64,000 bases of DNA. It comes from an uncultured Bacteroidales bacterium. Lineage in GTDB: Bacteria; Bacteroidota; Bacteroidia; Bacteroidales; Bacteroidaceae. The notes beneath the pieces are model-generated. The model was given only the letters and a program-made list of their open reading frames with translations, was not told where the DNA came from and did not search any database. The stretch lies in the NCBI GenBank assembly GCA_902776455.1, contig CACYQI010000005.1:1-64000 (forward strand), read 5' to 3'. This document shows positions 42,880-51,862 of this stretch, piece after piece (the stretch's first letter is position 1; every line of letters begins with the position of its first letter). The translations under genes and the position numbers were made by a program.

Positions 42880-45096
42880 ATGACGATTATACCATATTCT
42901 ATATATCGCAAGGAGGCATGGGATGCGTTTGTGGACATGTCGAAGAACGGCACGTTCCTGCTCAAGCGGGGCTTCATGGACTACCATTCCGACCGTTTCT
43001 TCGACTGCTCGGTGCTCATCTATGCTGGCATTCCGACCGGCGAGGAGTACGAGGAGAGGAACCTTGCCGCGAAGAACCTTGTGGCTGTGTTCCCTGCCAA
43101 TTGGGACAAGGAGCACCGCACCGTCCATTCCCACCAGGGGCTGACCTATGGCGGACTTGTCGTTCTGCCCGAGGTGACAGAGAAGGAGATGATGGACATG
43201 ATGCAGGCCGTCATCAGATACTATCGCGACATGATGCAGGCCGAATGCTTCGTCTATAAACCCATACCTTATATATATAGCAGCATCCCTTCGGGCGAGG
43301 ACCTCTACGCACTTTTCCGCGCCGGAGCCAGACTGTCGCGTCGGCTGGTGAGCACTTGCGTGTCGATGCGCTACCCGATGAAGATGGCTACGCTTCGCAT
43401 GCGGCAGGCCAAGAAAGCCGTGGAGCACGGCTTCTACATCGACCGCATGACGGAAGGCGACTTCGAGACGCTCCGCGAGTTCTGGGCTTTGCTGGAACAC
43501 GTTCTGGAGAAGTATCACAACAGCCGCCCCACGCATACTTTGCTGGAGATGCAGAAGCTCATGGCAAGTTTCCCCAGGAACATCAGGCTCTACATCGTGC
43601 GCCACGAGCGACGCATCGCAGCAGGCGTGGTCGTCTTCGAGTGCCGACGGGTGGCCCACGTGCAGTACATCGCCAGCGGAGAGGAAGGGAGAACCTACGG
43701 AGCTCTCGACCTTCTCTTCCGACACCTCATTGGCGAAAGGTACAAGCAGTTCGACTATCTCGACCTCGGCACGTCCAACGAGGACGAGGGCCGCTACCTG
43801 AACGAGGGACTCATACACCAGAAGGAAGGCTTCGGCGGCAGGGCTGTCTGCTACGACACCTACGAGATAAAGCCCCTCACAGCTCCCTCTCCGCTTCCCT
43901 CTGGGGGGAGTGCTTTGGAGCGAGGCGGCGGCATGGAGGCAATCTCCCAAAGGGGGAGCGGGGAAGGAGCTGGACGCTCAGTCCCCTACCTCGACCTGAA
44001 GCGCATCACAGACAGTTTCGAGCCGGAGCTGACGGCAGAGGTCTCGCGCGTGGTCAGCAGCGGTTGGTACCTGCTTGGAGAGGAGAACGCGCGTTTCAGC
44101 AAAGCGTTTTCCGAGTACTGCGGCGCGAGGTACTGCGTGCCGACGGGCAACGGACTGGACGCTTTGACCATCATTCTCGTGGCTTACAAAAGGTTGCTCG
44201 GCTGGGACGACCATGCCGAAGTCATCGTTCCCTCCAACACCTACATCGCCTGCATGCTGGCCGTGAGTAGGGCAGGGCTGGTGCCTGTGCTCTGCGAACC
44301 GCGCCTCGAGGACTATCTCATCAACCCGGAAGGCATCGAACCGCTTGTAACAGAGCGTACAAAAGCCATCATGGTGGTGCATCTCTACGGCCGTGTCTGC
44401 GACATGAAGCCAGTCATGGAGGTGGCCGAAAGGCATGGGCTGAAGGTCATAGAGGACGTGTCACAGGCCCACGGAGCAGTCTATGAAGGTGTTCGCGCCG
44501 GGCATCTCTGCCATGCGGCGGGCATCAGTTTCTATCCCGGAAAGAACCTGGGCGCCCTGGGCGACGCGGGCTGCGTCACGACAGACGACAAGGAGCTGGC
44601 CGACTACGTTCGCTCTATGGCCAACTACGGCAGCCAGGAGAAGTATCTCAACCAGATGAAGGGCCTCAACAGCCGCATGGACGAGGTGCAAGCCGCTGTG
44701 CTGTGCCTCAAACTGAAGCGGCTGGATGCCGACAACGAGGCACGTCGGCGCGTTGCACAAGCCTATAGCGAGGGCATCACGAACCCGCTCATCACCCTTC
44801 CTTCCCCTTGTTCCGACCCCGCAGAGAACGTTTGGCACGTCTATCCCATCCGTACGCCAGAGCGCAACCACCTGCGGGAATACCTTTCGCGCCAAGGCAT
44901 CGGGACGATGGTTCACTATCCCATTCCGCCCCACAAGCAACAGGCCTACAGCGAATGGAACGAAAGTACCTACCCCATCAGTGAGCGTATCCATCGCGAA
45001 ATACTGTCCTTGCCCATGTCGCCCCTCTTGACGGACGAGGAGGTGAAACGCGTCATCGATGTGCTGAATGCCTATAGCTTGAATCCCGAAAGCTGA
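42880..45096 (+). CDS. Fused acetyltransferase (GNAT/FemAB-like) and DegT/DnrJ/EryC1 aminotransferase
   Basis: 738 residues in one frame. Residues 1-333 are a GNAT/FemAB-type acyltransferase ([38 protein letters not shown]). Residues about 368-738 are a PLP aminotransferase of the sugar type ([50 protein letters not shown]), with the PLP lysine at 555 in [14 protein letters not shown]. The 35 residues between them ([19 protein letters not shown]...) are encoded by a palindromic element (43880-43972) of the C/G-rich type, and the aminotransferase half has no start codon of its own at the usual place. With the upstream ketoisomerase it can make a 3-acetamido sugar. No stop or frameshift is seen in either half, so both may be active as a bifunctional protein. 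Confidence 0.88.
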   Translation: MTIIPYSIYRKEAWDAFVDMSKNGTFLLKRGFMDYHSDRFFDCSVLIYAGIPTGEEYEERNLAAKNLVAVFPANWDKEHRTVHSHQGLTYGGLVVLPEVTEKEMMDMMQAVIRYYRDMMQAECFVYKPIPYIYSSIPSGEDLYALFRAGARLSRRLVSTCVSMRYPMKMATLRMRQAKKAVEHGFYIDRMTEGDFETLREFWALLEHVLEKYHNSRPTHTLLEMQKLMASFPRNIRLYIVRHERRIAAGVVVFECRRVAHVQYIASGEEGRTYGALDLLFRHLIGERYKQFDYLDLGTSNEDEGRYLNEGLIHQKEGFGGRAVCYDTYEIKPLTAPSPLPSGGSALERGGGMEAISQRGSGEGAGRSVPYLDLKRITDSFEPELTAEVSRVVSSGWYLLGEENARFSKAFSEYCGARYCVPTGNGLDALTIILVAYKRLLGWDDHAEVIVPSNTYIACMLAVSRAGLVPVLCEPRLEDYLINPEGIEPLVTERTKAIMVVHLYGRVCDMKPVMEVAERHGLKVIEDVSQAHGAVYEGVRAGHLCHAAGISFYPGKNLGALGDAGCVTTDDKELADYVRSMANYGSQEKYLNQMKGLNSRMDEVQAAVLCLKLKRLDADNEARRRVAQAYSEGITNPLITLPSPCSDPAENVWHVYPIRTPERNHLREYLSRQGIGTMVHYPIPPHKQQAYSEWNESTYPISERIHREILSLPMSPLLTDEEVKRVIDVLNAYSLNPES
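43880..43972. repeat. Palindromic element inserted in frame between two enzyme domains
   Basis: Arms 43880-43909 and 43943-43972 match as inverted repeats at 23 of 30 positions (both outer ends CAGCTCC/GGAGCTG), with a 33-bp loop. Composition is like the intergenic C/G-rich hairpins. Length 93 bp, a multiple of three, with no stop in the translated frame. Confidence 0.7.
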
Positions 45097-45176
45097 GGCA
45101 GATTACAGTAAATCCACATCTTTTGAACAAGATGCGAGCAGGGGGCAACCCTACGCCGCCTGCCGCGTCGGTCCTC

Positions 45177-45405
45177 AGCGGCTTTTCCCCTCCCCTCGAA
45201 GGGGAGGGGTTAGGGGTGGGGACTCTGCGTGTACTCCATCTCCTCTGTAGTAATAAAAACTCTACGGAGCCAAGGAGCCAAAGGAGAGGGGACAGCCCCT
45301 TCCCATCCTTTCCAAAGGGGGAGGGGCTTGTCGCGGCAGGGAATAGTCCCCACCCCTTACCCCTCCCCTTCGAGGGGAGGGGAAGGACGCAGCAACCCAC
45401 TCCAG
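45177..45405. repeat. C/G-rich hairpin cluster
   Basis: Three CCCCTCCCC/GGGGAGGGG hairpins at about 45186-45212, 45299-45325 and 45357-45386, with a TCTACGGAGCCAAGGAGCC segment also found near 41065. The gap 45097-45466 holds no convincing gene. Confidence 0.7.
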
Positions 45406-45466
45406 TGGAATCCAAGGAGAAGGGCAGGCCCCATAGCTCCTCTCGGGAAGAGGGCCTGTTGCCTGT

Positions 45467-46243
45467 TCAGCAGCTGACGCTGACTTCGATGCCGAGTGCC
45501 CGGATGCGCTCTGCGATGGATTGCATCACGTCGGCATCGGCTTTGAGGAGGCCGCCGACGGGCGTCTCGCGATCCAGCGTGTAGAGCATGACGGCTTTCG
45601 GCTTGATGCGGGCCAACGCTTCGAGGTAAGGGCCGACGTACGCCTCGCCGGTGTTGTCGAGGTCGTGCCCATCGTACTCGCCCCGCATGAGCATCGTCTG
45701 GATGATGCATTGCTCTTGGAACATCTCGAGGCAACGGATTTGCTCCTCTACGTCGTAGTGCCCTTGCGGACGGTCCACATTATTTATATACGCGGGGTTG
45801 ACGGTATCGAGCTTCAGAATGTTGTTATCGAAGTGACGTAGTGCTTCGCGAATCTCGGGCCGACGTATCTGCGTGGCGTTCGAAAGGATGCTCATCTTGG
45901 CCGACGGGCAGAGTTCGTCCCTGATGCGACGCACCCTATCGACTATCTCAGGGAAGCTGGGATGGAGCGTCGGCTCGCCGTTTCCGGCGAAGGTCAATAC
46001 GTCGGGAACGATGCCTTCCTGCTTCATTTCCTGCAACTTATGTCGAAGTCCTTCCTCCACCTCGTTGGCTGTGGGAAGAGGGTTCTTTGTGCGACGTTCC
46101 TTATTCAAGCCGCACTCGCAATAGATGCAGTCGAAGCTGCACACCTTACCGCCTTTTGGCAGCAGATTGATGCCCAGCGAGATGCCCAGCCGCCGGCTGT
46201 GTATTGGCCCGAAGACGGGCGAATCGTAGATAACTGTGCTCAT
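45467..46243 (-). CDS. Radical SAM protein (COG0731-like Fe-S oxidoreductase)
   Basis: 258 residues from the ATG at 46243 (MSTVIYDSPVFGPIHSRRLG). The radical SAM cluster motif is CSFDCIYCECG (CxxxCxxC), followed by TFAGNGEPTLHPSF (SAM-binding GGE-like GNGEPT) and ILSNATQIRRPEI. The family is related to TYW1 and MoaA-type enzymes, but no specific reaction is known; the N-terminal GPIHSRRLGISLGIN is typical of the uncharacterised subgroup. The GTG nine bases upstream lies inside the promoter box, so I use the ATG; the transcript would then be almost leaderless. Monocistronic, with repeats on both sides. Confidence 0.9.
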   Translation of the reverse strand: MSTVIYDSPVFGPIHSRRLGISLGINLLPKGGKVCSFDCIYCECGLNKERRTKNPLPTANEVEEGLRHKLQEMKQEGIVPDVLTFAGNGEPTLHPSFPEIVDRVRRIRDELCPSAKMSILSNATQIRRPEIREALRHFDNNILKLDTVNPAYINNVDRPQGHYDVEEQIRCLEMFQEQCIIQTMLMRGEYDGHDLDNTGEAYVGPYLEALARIKPKAVMLYTLDRETPVGGLLKADADVMQSIAERIRALGIEVSVSC

Positions 46244-46251
46244 ATCGACCA

Positions 46252-46259
46252 CAAAGGTA
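46252..46259 (-). promoter_or_regulatory. Promoter box TACCTTTG
   Basis: Exact consensus on the minus strand, 8 bp upstream of the radical SAM ATG. Confidence 0.65.
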
Positions 46260-46498
46260 CAAGTTATTATTCAAAAATCAAAATTTATAAAATCAAATTT
46301 AGTGCAGCTGGCAAAGATAAAGCCTTCTCTCTATTCTTCAGCTTCGTGCAGAACTTCGGGGGAGATGAAGCGGATGTCATCGCGTGCAAGCGTCGCTGCC
46401 ATTTGCTCTGCCGCGACAAGTGAACTCCGAAAAACCACGACACAATTTTCTTCCCTCCATTGAGAAAATCCCGACGCTCCAAGTCATCTCCTTCGACG

Positions 46499-46548
46499 CT
46501 CCACGTTGCGCAGGCCGATGCTCCACGTTGTGTAGCTCTTTCCTCCAC
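46499..46548. repeat. 22-bp unit array, GTTG variant
   Basis: Two 22-bp units (46505-46526 and 46527-46548) beginning GTTGCGCAGGCC or GTTGTGTAGCTC and ending CTCCAC, preceded by another CTCCAC. As in the two full 260-bp elements, such units precede a partial 260-bp repeat. The gap 46260-46918 holds only repeats. Confidence 0.75.
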
Positions 46549-46667
46549 ATTAACTTTCCCCTCTCAACTCTCAATTTTCAACTTAAATCTTTGTTCTGTT
46601 TGTCGGCACTGTGTGCCGACCTAACACTTTCTTAACTCTCCTCGGGAAAATGCCCCTTCCTAACCAT

Positions 46668-46788
46668 TTGATTATCAAGCGGAATTCAAAATAAGCCCTT
46701 TTCCCGCTCTTTCCGGTCCAAAGTGCCACAGAAGCAAAGAAACGCCGTCAGAACGCGTCCCATTGCGAAAACTTCTGACAGAAACAAC
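46668..46788. repeat. Partial copy of the 260-bp element (right half)
   Basis: TTGATTATCAAGCGGAATTC, AAAATAAGCCCTTTTCCCGC, AAGTGCCACAGAAGCAAAGA and ATTGCGAAAACTTCTGACAG appear in the same order as at 9720-9862. Confidence 0.7.
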
Positions 46789-46918
46789 GTTATCTCACAC
46801 GGAAATCACAGAAAGCACAGAAAAGCTACGCCAGCGGTTCCCCTCCCTTTGGGGAGGACGGGAGGGGGCTTTTCCCTTTAGGGGAAGATTTAGGAGAGGC
46901 TTGAGGGGTTAGGGGTAC

Positions 46919-47416
46919 CTAAGGCTTGATGCGCTCGTGGAGGCTCTCGCCAGTGGTGATGTCCTTGCCGTAGATGTCCACGTGCTCGCATTTGACCGAG
47001 AAGTGTGGCTTCATCTGGGCGAACATCTTCTGCAGTATCATCTCGTGCCCGTTCAGCTTGACGATACCCACCCATTTGCCTTTGTGGCGGCAGATGCGTA
47101 TGTTGAGGTCCTTGTAGGCTGTGAGATGTACGACGGCCTCGTCCTTCTTGGTGCTGACCACTTTGACGCCGAAGGCCATCTTGCGGTCGAGGAAGGTGAG
47201 TTCTTCTATCCTTGTCTCGCCGCCCAGCACCCAGTATGCCTTGAGCGGCTCTTTCTGGTTGAGTGCGCCGTCCTTCAGGTTGATGTCGTAGCAGATGTAG
47301 TTGTTGTTGGTGCTGCGTTCGAAGCGGAAGACGTGCTCTTTGGGTATGGTGACGGCTCCTGCGGCGAAGCAGCTGAGCAGGGCAATTAGGAAGGCTGTGA
47401 GTAAACGTGTGTTCAT
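46919..47416 (-). CDS. DUF4833-like exported protein
   Basis: 165 residues with a signal peptide (MNTRLLTAFLIALLSCFAAGA). Blocks such as RFERSTNNNYICYDINLKDG, PLKAYWVLGGE and GVKVVSTKKDEAVVHLTAYK suit the DUF4833 family of small secreted Bacteroidota proteins with no known function. It begins 13 bp after the DUF5686 gene and ends the six-gene minus-strand group that includes acyl carrier protein and ketoacyl synthase. The Cys in the signal (LLSCFA) is a weak lipobox; a signal peptidase I site at AGA is more likely. Confidence 0.72.
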   Translation of the reverse strand: MNTRLLTAFLIALLSCFAAGAVTIPKEHVFRFERSTNNNYICYDINLKDGALNQKEPLKAYWVLGGETRIEELTFLDRKMAFGVKVVSTKKDEAVVHLTAYKDLNIRICRHKGKWVGIVKLNGHEMILQKMFAQMKPHFSVKCEHVDIYGKDITTGESLHERIKP

Positions 47417-47429
47417 GGGTCGAGGTTCT

Positions 47430-49964
47430 TTAGAAGGAGAAGGTGAGGTTGAAGCGTACGCCGTTCTTCTTTGTGCCGGGGTGCTCGAAGTAGTTGAGTC
47501 GGCGCACGTAATCGACGCCGAATATCTTGAAGATGTTACGTATGCCGACGGCCATTTCCATGTATGGCTTGCTTCCGTCGATGGCGTAGGAGCGGTCGGG
47601 CAGTTCGTAGAGCATCTCGTCGTCAGGGTTCAGCGCAGGATTGTTCTTGTCGGTGAGCGACCCCCAAACGCCTCGGAAGGCGATGTACTCGCGCAGCTTG
47701 AGTTTCTTGAGCAGCGGGATGCGGTTGAATATCTTGCCGTTCATGTTCCATGCTATCGACCAGAAGACGCGGCGGTCCATGAAGAACTCCATGTTGCGGA
47801 GCATGTTGAGTGTGCCTTCCTGCTCGACGTAGGAGATACACGTCGGGGGTGTGATGAGGAGCGGGAATGGCACTTTGTTCCATTGTATTGCGCCTGAGGC
47901 GTAGAGGTCGATACGACCCCAGCTGCCGAGCCACTGGCGCTTGAAGATGCCTATCTCAGTCTGGTTGGAGGCGTACTGTCCGCCCAGGATGCCTTTGAAG
48001 CAGATGGCGTGGCGAATGGTAAACTCGGGTCGGTCTTTGTCGATAGGCCAGCGGTCCTGCTTGGTGTTGATGTAGGTCTGTCCGGGGCAGAAGCGTACTT
48101 CGGCGTTCCATTCGGTGGTGCGCATGCGGTAGTCTTCGGTGCCGTCGTTGACGTGGATGAAGTGGAGGTCGCCGCAAGGCTTGTTGCTCTCGGCAATGAG
48201 GTTAGTGTTGAAGTTCAGTCCGTAGTCTGTCTCCCAGACGAAGCCGAGCCGCTGCTTGTTGTTGCGGTAGAGCATGTTGACCGTCTCGGTCTTGAAGTTG
48301 ACGAAGAGGTTGTCCTTGCTGTTCTTCAGGAAGCGGTCGGAGACGGAGGTGACGTCGTAGCTGCTCTCGAAGACTATCATGCGCTGTGGGAACTCGAAGT
48401 AGGAGTTCTTCTTCTTGTTGAAGCAGTAGGTGGCTGTGGCTCCGTAGTAGTTGCCGCCCGACTTGAAGCCGTGTGTGTAGTGGGCTTCGAGGAAGAGGTG
48501 CTTGTTGAAGGCTGCTGTGGTCTGTCCGCCGGCGCGCAGTCGGAAGCCGTCGTAGAAGTTGCTGGAGAAAGTGCTGATGACGGGGCCGATGTCGAACTTG
48601 CTTGGCTTTCCAGGCTTGGAAGTCTCGATGAAGTTCTCGAAGAGCGTCTTGACGATAAGCAGCGGGATGCGCATGTTCTTCGACTTCGACATGGCGGTCA
48701 TGAAGTCGCCCAGTCCGCCCTCCTTCTGCGAGAGTTTCACGGCTCGGTACTTGTCCCAGAACTCGTCGTCCTGGTTGCGTGCGTCGGCCATGCGTTTTAT
48801 TTTGGCTGTTCCCTTGAAGAGGTTCTTGTGCAAGGGGTCGAAGCTGTAGTCGGAGAGGCGTGTGTTGCGCACCACGAGCAGGCTCTTGGAGAGGAGCGTC
48901 ATCTCGGCCCACATGTCGTCGGTGGTCAGCGCCCATTCGTTGTTGGGCAGCTTGCTATAGACCTGGTCGATGTGGAGCGAACTGACGAAGTTGACGTCGC
49001 TCTTCGGCGGAATGCTAAGCTGGCACTTTTTGACGTGCAGGGTGGAGTCCTTGAGGATGTATATCTCGCCGTTGAAGCCGATGTCCTGCGGGTTGTTGGG
49101 CGTGAATTGCAGGTGGTAGCAGGAGTCGCGGTCAACGAGTACGGTATCGACGATGTAGTATCTGTAGAAGGCTGTTGCGCCTGCTCCGATAGGGCTTAGG
49201 AAGGGGAACTTCAGCAGCTTGATGTAGTTGTCGTAGATATCGACGTCCTGAAAGACTTCCTTGAGCGTGGTGTTCACCATTTCGCCGGTGGCAAAGAGCT
49301 GGTTGAGGCCGGTGCTCTGTTCGCCGGTGATGATGTCCTTCTCCGTCTTCGGGTCTTTGCGATAAATGTGCTGTATGACCGTCTCGTCGAGGGAGATAGG
49401 CACGACCATCTTGCCGTTATAGGGACTAAGCTCTGCCTGCTGGGTGAACTTCACCTTGCCGACGTCGGTGCTGTCCAACTCCTTGACTTTGTAGTCGTTC
49501 AAGGCCATCGACAGCTTCTGGTACTTGTTGTACATGTAGAAGTCGTGGTTCTCGAGCTTGGAGTCCTTTTTGGCTTCAATCACGCGCTTCATCAGTTCGA
49601 CTGCGGGATTATCCTTTCTGACGTAGCGCCTCTTTTCGGCCTTGATGACCACCTCTTGGAGCGACTTAGTGTCGGGCTTGAGCTTGATGGTGAGGCGGCT
49701 GGGTGTTGCCTTGGTGACGTTGACCTTCTCCTCCTTGTAGCCCATGCAGGAGAAGGTGAGCGTAGCGCCGTTGATGCGTGCAATGGAAAAGAGGCCGTCG
49801 AGGTCGGCTATGGTGGAGACTTTGCGTTCCTTGTAGGTGACACCGGCAAGCGAGAGGCTGTCGCCGGTGGAAGCATCGAGGACGATGCCCGTAATCTTCT
49901 GTCCTAAGGCATTCAGGGTGAATGCCATAAGCAGGGCAAGGGTTGCAAAGAGTTTTCTTCTCAT
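47430..49964 (-). CDS. DUF5686 outer-membrane protein with carboxypeptidase-like regulatory domain
   Basis: 844 residues. Signal peptide (MRRKLFATLALLMAFTLNALG), then a CarboxypepD_reg-like beta-sandwich (about 24-100; KITGIVLDASTGDSLSLAGV, LTFSCMGYKEEKV) as found in SusC-type proteins, then the long DUF5686 region, which is beta-rich with many alternating strands and ends GVRFNLTFSF, a typical C-terminal barrel strand. DUF5686 proteins are likely outer-membrane barrels of unknown cargo. Here it stands after a lipid-type gene set, so a role in moving that lipid to the outer membrane is possible but only inferred. Confidence 0.9.
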   Translation of the reverse strand: MRRKLFATLALLMAFTLNALGQKITGIVLDASTGDSLSLAGVTYKERKVSTIADLDGLFSIARINGATLTFSCMGYKEEKVNVTKATPSRLTIKLKPDTKSLQEVVIKAEKRRYVRKDNPAVELMKRVIEAKKDSKLENHDFYMYNKYQKLSMALNDYKVKELDSTDVGKVKFTQQAELSPYNGKMVVPISLDETVIQHIYRKDPKTEKDIITGEQSTGLNQLFATGEMVNTTLKEVFQDVDIYDNYIKLLKFPFLSPIGAGATAFYRYYIVDTVLVDRDSCYHLQFTPNNPQDIGFNGEIYILKDSTLHVKKCQLSIPPKSDVNFVSSLHIDQVYSKLPNNEWALTTDDMWAEMTLLSKSLLVVRNTRLSDYSFDPLHKNLFKGTAKIKRMADARNQDDEFWDKYRAVKLSQKEGGLGDFMTAMSKSKNMRIPLLIVKTLFENFIETSKPGKPSKFDIGPVISTFSSNFYDGFRLRAGGQTTAAFNKHLFLEAHYTHGFKSGGNYYGATATYCFNKKKNSYFEFPQRMIVFESSYDVTSVSDRFLKNSKDNLFVNFKTETVNMLYRNNKQRLGFVWETDYGLNFNTNLIAESNKPCGDLHFIHVNDGTEDYRMRTTEWNAEVRFCPGQTYINTKQDRWPIDKDRPEFTIRHAICFKGILGGQYASNQTEIGIFKRQWLGSWGRIDLYASGAIQWNKVPFPLLITPPTCISYVEQEGTLNMLRNMEFFMDRRVFWSIAWNMNGKIFNRIPLLKKLKLREYIAFRGVWGSLTDKNNPALNPDDEMLYELPDRSYAIDGSKPYMEMAVGIRNIFKIFGVDYVRRLNYFEHPGTKKNGVRFNLTFSF

Positions 49965-50039
49965 GTCTGTGTCTTGGTTTTCTTCTGTTGTCTCGCTTCT
50001 GTCTGTCGGGCGTTGCAGCCGTTGTTTCCAGCGCGGAAG

Positions 50040-51428
50040 TCATGCTATTTTGCTGCATGTCTCGAAGGCCGTCATGGTGACTCCCTCGATGCCGGGAAGG
50101 ATGATGCTCTGCCCGGTGAGCAGGAGGTTGGGCAGCGGTGTGCTGACAGAGTGGAAGCTCAGCATCGGTACGCGGCAATCCTTGCGCATGCCGAAAGCGG
50201 AGCCTTCGGGACTTCCCAGGTAGTCGCGGTAGGTGAGTGGCGAACTGGTGTAGCATTGTTCGATGAGTTCGCCAAGTTGGGGGATGTATTGCTCAGCCAG
50301 AGCGATGCATTGCTGTGCTTTGTTCCGGCAGAAGCTTTGGTAGTCGTCGCCCCGATGGCCGACCTTTGTATCCGCCCAAGCCTCGCATTCGTGCCACGGC
50401 ATGGGTGTGAGGAGGTCGATTTGTCGCAAGCTGTCGGAGTCGTTCTCCGGCATTCTTGCGCTAATCATAACGCCTTTCACGGGTTCGTTCTCTTCCGTCA
50501 TGGTCCAGACATTCGGCTTGTCATAGACGAAGACGTTGTGGGCGAAGTAGGGCAAGGCGTCGGGCTTGATACTGAGCTGCGCGGTGAACATGCCGCAGGT
50601 GTTCTCTGCAGCTGCCATCCGTCTGCGGAAGGCCTTGCGTACCGAAGGGCAGTCTTCGAGCATCCGGCAGAGAGTGGCAGGATGAATGTCGGAGATAAAG
50701 TACTCAGCCTCATAGGTTTGTCCGTCGGCACAGACGGCGCTGACTATGCGTCCGTCCTTTTCTGTGAGTCGCACCACCTTGCTTCCTGTCAGCACCTTGC
50801 CTCCTGCCTGCTGAATGGAGCCGATGAGTTTGTTTACCAGCAGGTTGCCGTCGCCCTTGAGTCGCCAGCTGCTTTCGATGAAGCTGGAACAGGTGTGGGC
50901 GAAGTTGAAGAGCGGGAGCGACTCGCGCCGGAGTTCCGTCTTCATGGCAGCAGCACTGACCACGTTGAGTAGCAGTTCGTCGGAGAACGTCTGCCGGAGG
51001 TAGTCGTAGGCAGATACTTCCATGTCTGCGGCCGTGATGTGCTGCAGGCGATGGACGAAGCCGAAGAGTGCTTCCCGTTGATGCGGGAAGTCTTTGGCCA
51101 GTCCCTCTGCAAAGGCATCGTAGCCTTGGCTGAAGGCGAAGTGCCGGCCGCCTATGATGACGCGGTCGAACTGCTCGTCCATTCTTTGCCAAGGCAAGTC
51201 CATGAGTCCGAGTTGGCTGAAGGCTTTGTGCATAGTCTGCCCAGGAGCCAGCCCGCCCACATAGTGCAGTCCTGTATCGTAGTGCAGTCCGCCTCTGCGG
51301 AAGCTCTGCATGCAGCCGCCGGGTTGGTTGGAGCTTTCGAGCACGAGCACCTTAAGACCGCGCCCGGCAAGCAATGTGCCGCAAGCCAGTCCGCCCAGTC
51401 CGCTGCCGATAATCAGGACGTCGTTCAT
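50040..51428 (-). CDS. CrtI/CrtO-like FAD-dependent oxidoreductase
   Basis: 462 residues. N-terminal FAD-binding Rossmann motif VLIIGSGLGGLACGTLLAGR (GxGxxG), then GGCMQSFRRGGLHYDTGLHY, as in phytoene desaturases, carotenoid isomerases and retinol saturases. The C-terminal NLLLTGQSIILPGIEGVTMT is the second FAD-contact region. The substrate is probably a polyene or other long-chain lipid. It lies between an acyl carrier protein gene and DUF5686 on the same strand. No other carotenoid gene is in the window, which argues for an acyl-chain rather than a carotenoid substrate. Confidence 0.88.
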   Translation of the reverse strand: MNDVLIIGSGLGGLACGTLLAGRGLKVLVLESSNQPGGCMQSFRRGGLHYDTGLHYVGGLAPGQTMHKAFSQLGLMDLPWQRMDEQFDRVIIGGRHFAFSQGYDAFAEGLAKDFPHQREALFGFVHRLQHITAADMEVSAYDYLRQTFSDELLLNVVSAAAMKTELRRESLPLFNFAHTCSSFIESSWRLKGDGNLLVNKLIGSIQQAGGKVLTGSKVVRLTEKDGRIVSAVCADGQTYEAEYFISDIHPATLCRMLEDCPSVRKAFRRRMAAAENTCGMFTAQLSIKPDALPYFAHNVFVYDKPNVWTMTEENEPVKGVMISARMPENDSDSLRQIDLLTPMPWHECEAWADTKVGHRGDDYQSFCRNKAQQCIALAEQYIPQLGELIEQCYTSSPLTYRDYLGSPEGSAFGMRKDCRVPMLSFHSVSTPLPNLLLTGQSIILPGIEGVTMTAFETCSKIA

Positions 51429-51574
51429 TTAATTCATAATTATTAATTCATAGTTCATAATTGTTCCCTCGTTTATGTGTAAGGCATGTCTCCGTTGTGA
51501 ACTTTATGGCCTGCGAGGTTGCAGGGCGTAGCCCGATTATGAATTATGAATTGTGAATTATGAATTGACTCTTT

Positions 51575-51817
51575 TTACTTCTGGTGCTGCTCGATGTAGT
51601 CGTAGAGTTGCGCGAAGGTTTTGATGGTGGGAAGCTCTGCCTTGGAGATGAGCACGCCGTACTTTGTCTGTACGATGCCAATGAGGTCAACAAGGCTCAG
51701 GCTGTCAAGCTCGAGCGTCTGATAGATGGGTGCATCGGGGGTGATGGTAGCCTCGTCGATTTCAAACTCTTCTGCCAGTTCGGCGTTAATCTCAGCGATG
51801 ATTTCTTCTCTTGTCAT
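51575..51817 (-). CDS. Acyl carrier protein (dedicated, second-type)
   Basis: 80 residues with the phosphopantetheine attachment site in LELDSLSLVDL (Ser of DSL). Overall plan is that of a four-helix ACP, but the sequence is unlike the standard AcpP with its DSLDTVEL motif, so it is probably specialised. It sits 45 bp after a ketoacyl synthase gene and before the oxidoreductase, so it should carry the acyl chain for this group. Confidence 0.93.
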   Translation of the reverse strand: MTREEIIAEINAELAEEFEIDEATITPDAPIYQTLELDSLSLVDLIGIVQTKYGVLISKAELPTIKTFAQLYDYIEQHQK

Positions 51818-51862
51818 ATTGATTGGTTTTTAATGTGTGTTGCGTTGGTTATACATTATATA

